Source: Selaginella moellendorffii
Lineage: Eukaryota; Streptophyta; Lycopodiopsida; Selaginellales; Selaginellaceae
Length of the DNA stretch: 64,000 bases
Assembly: GCF_000143415.4 (NCBI RefSeq)
Contig: NW_003314310.1
Coordinates: forward strand, 1,304,611 to 1,368,610
Reading direction: 5' to 3'
Of the stretch, positions 60,157 through 64,000 are shown one piece after another; the first letter of the stretch is position 1; the number at the start of each line of letters is the position of its first letter. The notes under the pieces are model-generated. The model made no database searches and was not told the DNA's origin. It saw only the letters and a list, made by a program, of their open reading frames with translations. The position numbers and the translations under genes were made by a program.

Positions 60157-63100
60157 TCAGACTGTTATTTTTTGCCTCCAACGCCTATACAATAATCTTG
60201 GAATTTCATCACTCTCCACACTATCAGGATTTAAACCCAATAGTAATGCCATCTCTTCTCTAATACGTCCACGCTCATGTTCAGTGGTCGAAAAACCCAT
60301 CCGGTTGAGCAGATTATGGAGATGCGGATAGTGTTTGGCTAAACAATATACATGCCATAAATGATGACTGGTGTCTGTCCGATCAAATGGCTTCTGATAT
60401 ACCGTTCCATCTGCCATTTGGTTGATTTCTGCAGCCACCTCCTGGACTGGCCGGTTCTCTATCACAATCGCTTCAAGCCGTTTTGCAAGGTCCCCCAGAA
60501 CATACGGTTTCTTCTCCCTAGTTTCCATACTGCAAGAGATGGGGTGCACTGCATATGTGTGCGTGTTCGCTGCAGTTTTAATCAGCGTGTCATCGATGAT
60601 GAGGATTTCACTTGACCTAGCAGTCCGGTTCATCACTACAGCCTCTGGCTTGACGAAGATGGGCTTGCTACCCCTCACATGGACCATAGTCAAGCAATCC
60701 TCCTGCGTTAAGAGAAAGTCAAATGGTAATATTACTCGCGTCTGATCGTGCATCATCTGTAGCAACGTTAATGCATTGTGGCGCATCATGGATGTCCAAA
60801 CTCCCAATTGCAAATTGAACCCGGCCCTCTGTTTTAAGTGTCGCATGGTCATTATTAGATCCCGCAGTTTCTCCAGTGTGATTAATGTGAATCTGTCTCT
60901 TTTGACCAACTTGCGACCGCAGGCTTTGGAGGGTGCAGTGATAGTCGAGAACGAGCCACGCTCATGGGAGAAAAGGACACCGTTTAGATCAAAAACGATA
61001 CAGTACTTTCGCCGTGACTCTGAAATGAAATGCGTTAGCATAAAAAATGGTACAAGTCAATTTTACCATCTACAATATTAGCGAATGGTGCTCCCGATGG
61101 TCGTTCAGAGGGTTTTGGTCGAGGAAACGTGAAGGGCGGAAATACTCTCCTCTGCAATGTGGGGTCAATCGCATCTGATGGCGTGTGGGCACATGCCATT
61201 TCAGCTGTAGACTCTGGTACAACTGGCTCAACAGTGGCATGGGGTGGTTCCGATGGCGTGTGATCACACGCCATTTCAGCTGGTGCCTCCGTTGGCAAAG
61301 TGGACATGACCGAACAGGCAGCAGGGGCGGTGTAGGGAGGTTCCAATGGCGCGTAGTTAGACGATTGGGCACACGTTGAGTCCGTTGGAAATGAGGATAC
61401 GACCGGCTCGGTGGCTGGGGCGGCCTCATGCGGGTCCAATGGCGCCTGGTCACCGTCAGTTGGATACGTGGACAAGATTGACTCAGTGGTATGGGCAGCA
61501 TCAAGTGGAGCGTGGTCAGCTTGCTTGGCGTTGATATGGATAGTAGCCTCCACCAGCTCTGATGACTCTTGCAGGCAAGTAGAGTCCACTGGCGGATCCA
61601 TATGCATGTCCAAATATCTCCCTTCGATTGAGATGGTATCCTCCCTACTGGCTACTAAAAACAAACTCATTAGCACATTGAATCGACTATACTGTATTTA
61701 CTATCAACTGCTATTGGGCGCACTGCTGATTCTGAAGGATTGGACATACGTTTTGACCCTTACTTGGCACTATCCTTCCTCGACACTAAAGGCTAGAGTT
61801 TGTATCTTAATTCAACTGAATAATCTCTACTTACCATTTCTTCTGTGACCTATATAGACAATGTTAGAAATGGTAAAAAGTTAGGAATGGATGTACTATT
61901 ATTTACCTGATGGTTTGTCTTGTATGACCTTCCTCCGCTGCTCTTTGGCCACCTCAGGCTGGCCATCGTCGTCATCATCGTCATCGTCGTTATTGTGATC
62001 GTCACCATTGTGAGGACCATCCAAGTCCTCTTCGTCCTCCTCTTCTTCGTCCTCCTCTTCTTCGTCCTCCTCTTCTTCATCCTCCTCTTCGTCCTTCTGC
62101 TCTTCCTGCTCATTATCTTTCTCTGGCTCCTCATCCCCCTCCTGCATTTCTTCCATAGGCTGCTCAGGCTAGATGGCTTGTTTTTCCAGGACCATCTTGG
62201 GAAAATCATCTGGCCGAGTCTCCATCTCAAAATACAAGACATCCATAGCCTGTTTCAGTGCTTGACCTAGGACCGTATCCTCACCCAACTGTCTTAACAT
62301 GGTTTCTGCACGTTCTTGCACCCTTCGAAAATGACGAGATGAGAAAAACGTGGCCTTGACTTGAAAAGCATCCCTCATCCATTGTACCTCTCCATTGAGA
62401 TTGGGGAAGGGGAGTCCGCCATAGGAATCTGAGTCAGGAGGTGGTGACTGGCTCCTTTCACTCAGCCCTTGTTCTGCAATGAATGGCATGAGCACACACG
62501 CCATAACCGTGAGGCATTACCTATCATCTTTTCGTTGCCCTTCTTCCTTTTCGAATCAAACGCCTCTGATCCCGACGACTGTCCAACGTGCTTTCGCTTT
62601 TTATGACCACTGTCAGTTTGAGCTTGACTGGTGCTTGCCTGTTTTGCCTTTGAAGAAGTGTCTCCTGCAAGGAATGGCATGAGACCACACGCCATTGCAA
62701 ATATAATTTATACCTCCTTTTTTCCTATTGCTTGTCTGTTTGTCCTTCTTCGACGCGCCACCAGTGCGCTTTTCAGTCCTCGTGTCTGAATATTCACAAC
62801 GATCTATAATCAAAATGGCATGAGGCCTCACGTGACCTTACCTTGTGCAGGTAGTGAGCTCGGCCTAACATCAGTAGCTGTTAACGCCGTTTCAGCATCT
62901 GGGGGTGGCCACGCTCCTGCATACAGAGCTTGTGAGATAACATTTAAACTTAAAGTGCGTACTCACCAGGTTCACAGAGAAGATACTGTTTTTCTTTGGC
63001 AACTGTAATTATATGCTCCATTGAAGTCACCTCTTCAATGGAGTTTGTCACCGCAACACAAAGGACACCCTTGAGTAGTGCGGCTCGAAAGAATAGTCCG

Positions 63101-63996
63101 CCACAGTTGTACTCGACAACGCATTTGCCCTTGGAGTCACCCGCTATTGCATTGAAGACCCAGCTAAGCATTTCCCATGCTGCACCTGGAGCTTTCTTTG
63201 GATTCGAAAGCTCTATAGCCGTCTTCAGTTCCTTAGGCACGGGTAAATTGACCTCCCTCAGATCAATTCGATCGGCCTTGTTGAACGAAGCTGGGAAGTC
63301 ACTCCAGTCCCACTCTGCTGCAGGACTAATAACAAGGGCGAGTGTGAAGATGCGGACATTCGTCGGTATCTTCTTCTTAGCCATTATCCCATGGATCTCC
63401 CGCATCTCCTTGCCTTTCAACCGAGCCTTCACCTCGTTCAAGGCCTTCCAGAACTTGTGATAGGATTCGGAGTCATAGATCATATAGTGGACTGAAGATT
63501 CCACCTCCGCAAGTCCCACCATTAAGTCAATGATGGAGCTGACTTCGTCTGCATGAGTGATCTCCTCGTTTGTGAAGTCCATCACACAAAAGATGTTCTT
63601 GACCTGCTCATCTCCGCGGGAAACGATGCTCCTCCACCTTTGATCCTCATCCGAATTCACGTATACCCGGTAAGGTTCTCGATAGGCCTCTGCTGCGGGG
63701 TCGAGCTGTTTCTGAAGCCGGTGGTCGACATCCCTCTTAATGAAATTTGGATACTGATCCAACTTCTCAGCTTTACTTTTCGTGGCATCCCGCAGCAGAT
63801 CGATGAACTTGGGGGCCCCCTTCACGTACTCGTCGATGTCTTCATTTGACAAGTCCAGCTCTTCCATCATCTCTTGCGTGGTGTCGATGCTCACCCTCTC
63901 CACGGCCACTTGCTCGAAGATCCAATCCTTCAATAGCACACGAGCTCTCAGAGTCGTGCACAAGTCCTCGTATGTCACAATATGGCCGGGAGTCAT
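60157..63996 (-). CDS. Long nuclear-type protein: MTase-like N-part, acidic linker, FCP1/NIF-like C-part
   Basis: Nine exons join in frame: 63996-62967, 62916-62842, 62785-62714, 62664-62521, 62473-62193, 62141-61907, 61849-61835 (15 nt), 61654-61067 and 61019-60157. This gives about 1100 aa if the ATG at 63996 is the start; the gene may extend past the window. Introns are 47-57 bp and phase 1, except the 180-bp one and a doubtful 51-bp one at 62142-62192 needed to skip an in-frame TAG (62169). Residues 230-343 resemble the end of an N4/N6 DNA methyltransferase (WEMLSWVFNAI then VVEYNCGG and RAALLKG) without intact motifs. Then come a basic KKRK...KRKK signal (about 415-440), an Asp/Glu-rich tract (540-600), degenerate repeats ending PTD or EMAC (640-790) and an FCP1-like HAD domain (815-1000): FDLNGVLFSHE, GVWTSMMRH, FVKPEA, IIDDTLIKTAAN. 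The second Asp of the DxD motif is Asn. Function unknown; a nuclear role is inferred. Confidence 0.7.
61178..61199. repeat. 22-bp palindrome copy 2 (coding exon)
   Basis: Arms ATGGCGTGT and ACATGCCAT (8 of 9 pair) surround GGGC. On the coding strand it writes MACAHTPS within the degenerate protein repeats. Confidence 0.85.
61253..61274. repeat. 22-bp palindrome copy 3 (coding exon)
   Basis: Arms ATGGCGTGT and ACACGCCAT surround GATC, so the whole 22 bp is a perfect palindrome. It writes MACDHTPS on the coding strand and lies 75 bp from copy 2, one protein-repeat length away. Confidence 0.9.
62483..62504. repeat. 22-bp near-palindrome copy 4, inside a 47-bp intron
   Basis: Arms ATGGCATGA and ACACGCCAT with centre GCAC, within intron 62474-62520. 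On the coding strand it is followed by TCATTGCAG, so it sits directly before the acceptor. Confidence 0.85.
62674..62695. repeat. 22-bp near-palindrome copy 5, inside a 49-bp intron
   Basis: Arms ATGGCATGA and CACGCCAT, within intron 62665-62713. On the coding strand it is followed by TCCTTGCAG. Together with copy 4, the last 31 bp of the two introns are nearly identical although the intron starts differ. Confidence 0.85.
62815..62836. repeat. Degenerate copy 6 of the 22-bp element, inside a 56-bp intron
   Basis: ATGGCATGA, centre GGCC, then TCACGTGAC, within intron 62786-62841. The inner TGAGGCCTCA is a perfect palindrome, but the outer arm has diverged. It lies next to the donor instead of the acceptor. 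Confidence 0.6.
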
Positions 63997-64000
63997 TTTG

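Larger units (their letters stand above)
61150..61545 (-). repeat. Degenerate 75-95 bp protein repeats in the FCP1-like gene
   Basis: On the coding strand, units of about 25-32 residues start (D/N)xAPL(D/E)PP or HTPSEPP and end (S/T)xxPT(D/E) or AEMAC. About five units lie in series, the last two ending in the 22-bp palindromes. This suggests unit duplication within one exon. Confidence 0.6.

Noticed and set aside
61850-62242. Basic 130-codon minus-strand frame (KRRTKKRRTKK)
   Set aside because: A shifted reading of the Asp/Glu-rich tract that belongs to the FCP1-like gene frame.
61920-62270. Leu/Val-rich + frame
   Set aside because: Antisense shadow of the same acidic tract.

Overview
The window looks like a nuclear locus of a vascular plant with very short introns. 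Three protein-coding loci sit at the two edges: a GHR1-type leucine-rich-repeat receptor pseudokinase (743-4071, +), a coiled-coil protein of unknown role (4189-5458, -), and a long nuclear-type protein ending in an FCP1/NIF-like HAD domain (60157-63996, -, possibly cut by the window end). Almost all introns I can place are 47-57 bp long with GT-AG ends. That habit, together with small genes beside retrotransposon blocks, fits a lycophyte such as Selaginella better than a seed plant or moss. This assignment is an inference, not proof.

Between the genes, from about 7.2 kb to 59.7 kb, I see almost only LTR retrotransposons inserted into one another. I recognise five LTR groups by their ends (TG...CA), primer-binding sites (TGGTATCAGAG type, initiator-Met tRNA), polypurine tracts and 5-bp target duplications. 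Group A is non-coding, with a 1.5-1.8 kb LTR carrying a GAGTCC/GAGACC microsatellite. Group B is a chromovirus with decayed gag-pol and a 1.13-1.17 kb LTR. Groups C and D share an LTR that begins TGTAGCGCA in the + direction; C keeps chromovirus coding remnants, while D has a 5 kb non-coding interior. Group F is TRIM-like, with a LTR of about 195 bp. Group T is a Tat-like Gypsy element with 0.47-0.63 kb LTRs.

The nest reads from outside in as follows. A D copy (7236-10139) borders one inverted A-LTR whose pieces are spread over 10140-57562. That LTR holds a T element (10758-48577) and a B element (49889-57495). T holds C (13216-about 46395). C holds an A element (15763-44106). That A element holds another complete A element (15991-24773), a B solo LTR (28208-30520), an F element (31054-39538) and an inverted A solo LTR (42065-43855). 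Inside these sit further solo LTRs and a D element (32282-39227). A second degenerate Gypsy pol (57563-59735, +) follows the nest.

The most unusual signals are: (1) a family of 22-bp near-palindromes with ATGGCGTG/CATGCCAT arms, placed in three consecutive introns, twice in a coding exon and once in the 3' flank of the FCP1-like gene; (2) a DNA-methyltransferase-like but motif-degenerate N-terminal region fused to an FCP1-like domain; (3) a promoter-like module shared by otherwise different LTR groups; (4) an in-frame triplication of the YIDD catalytic segment of a reverse transcriptase.
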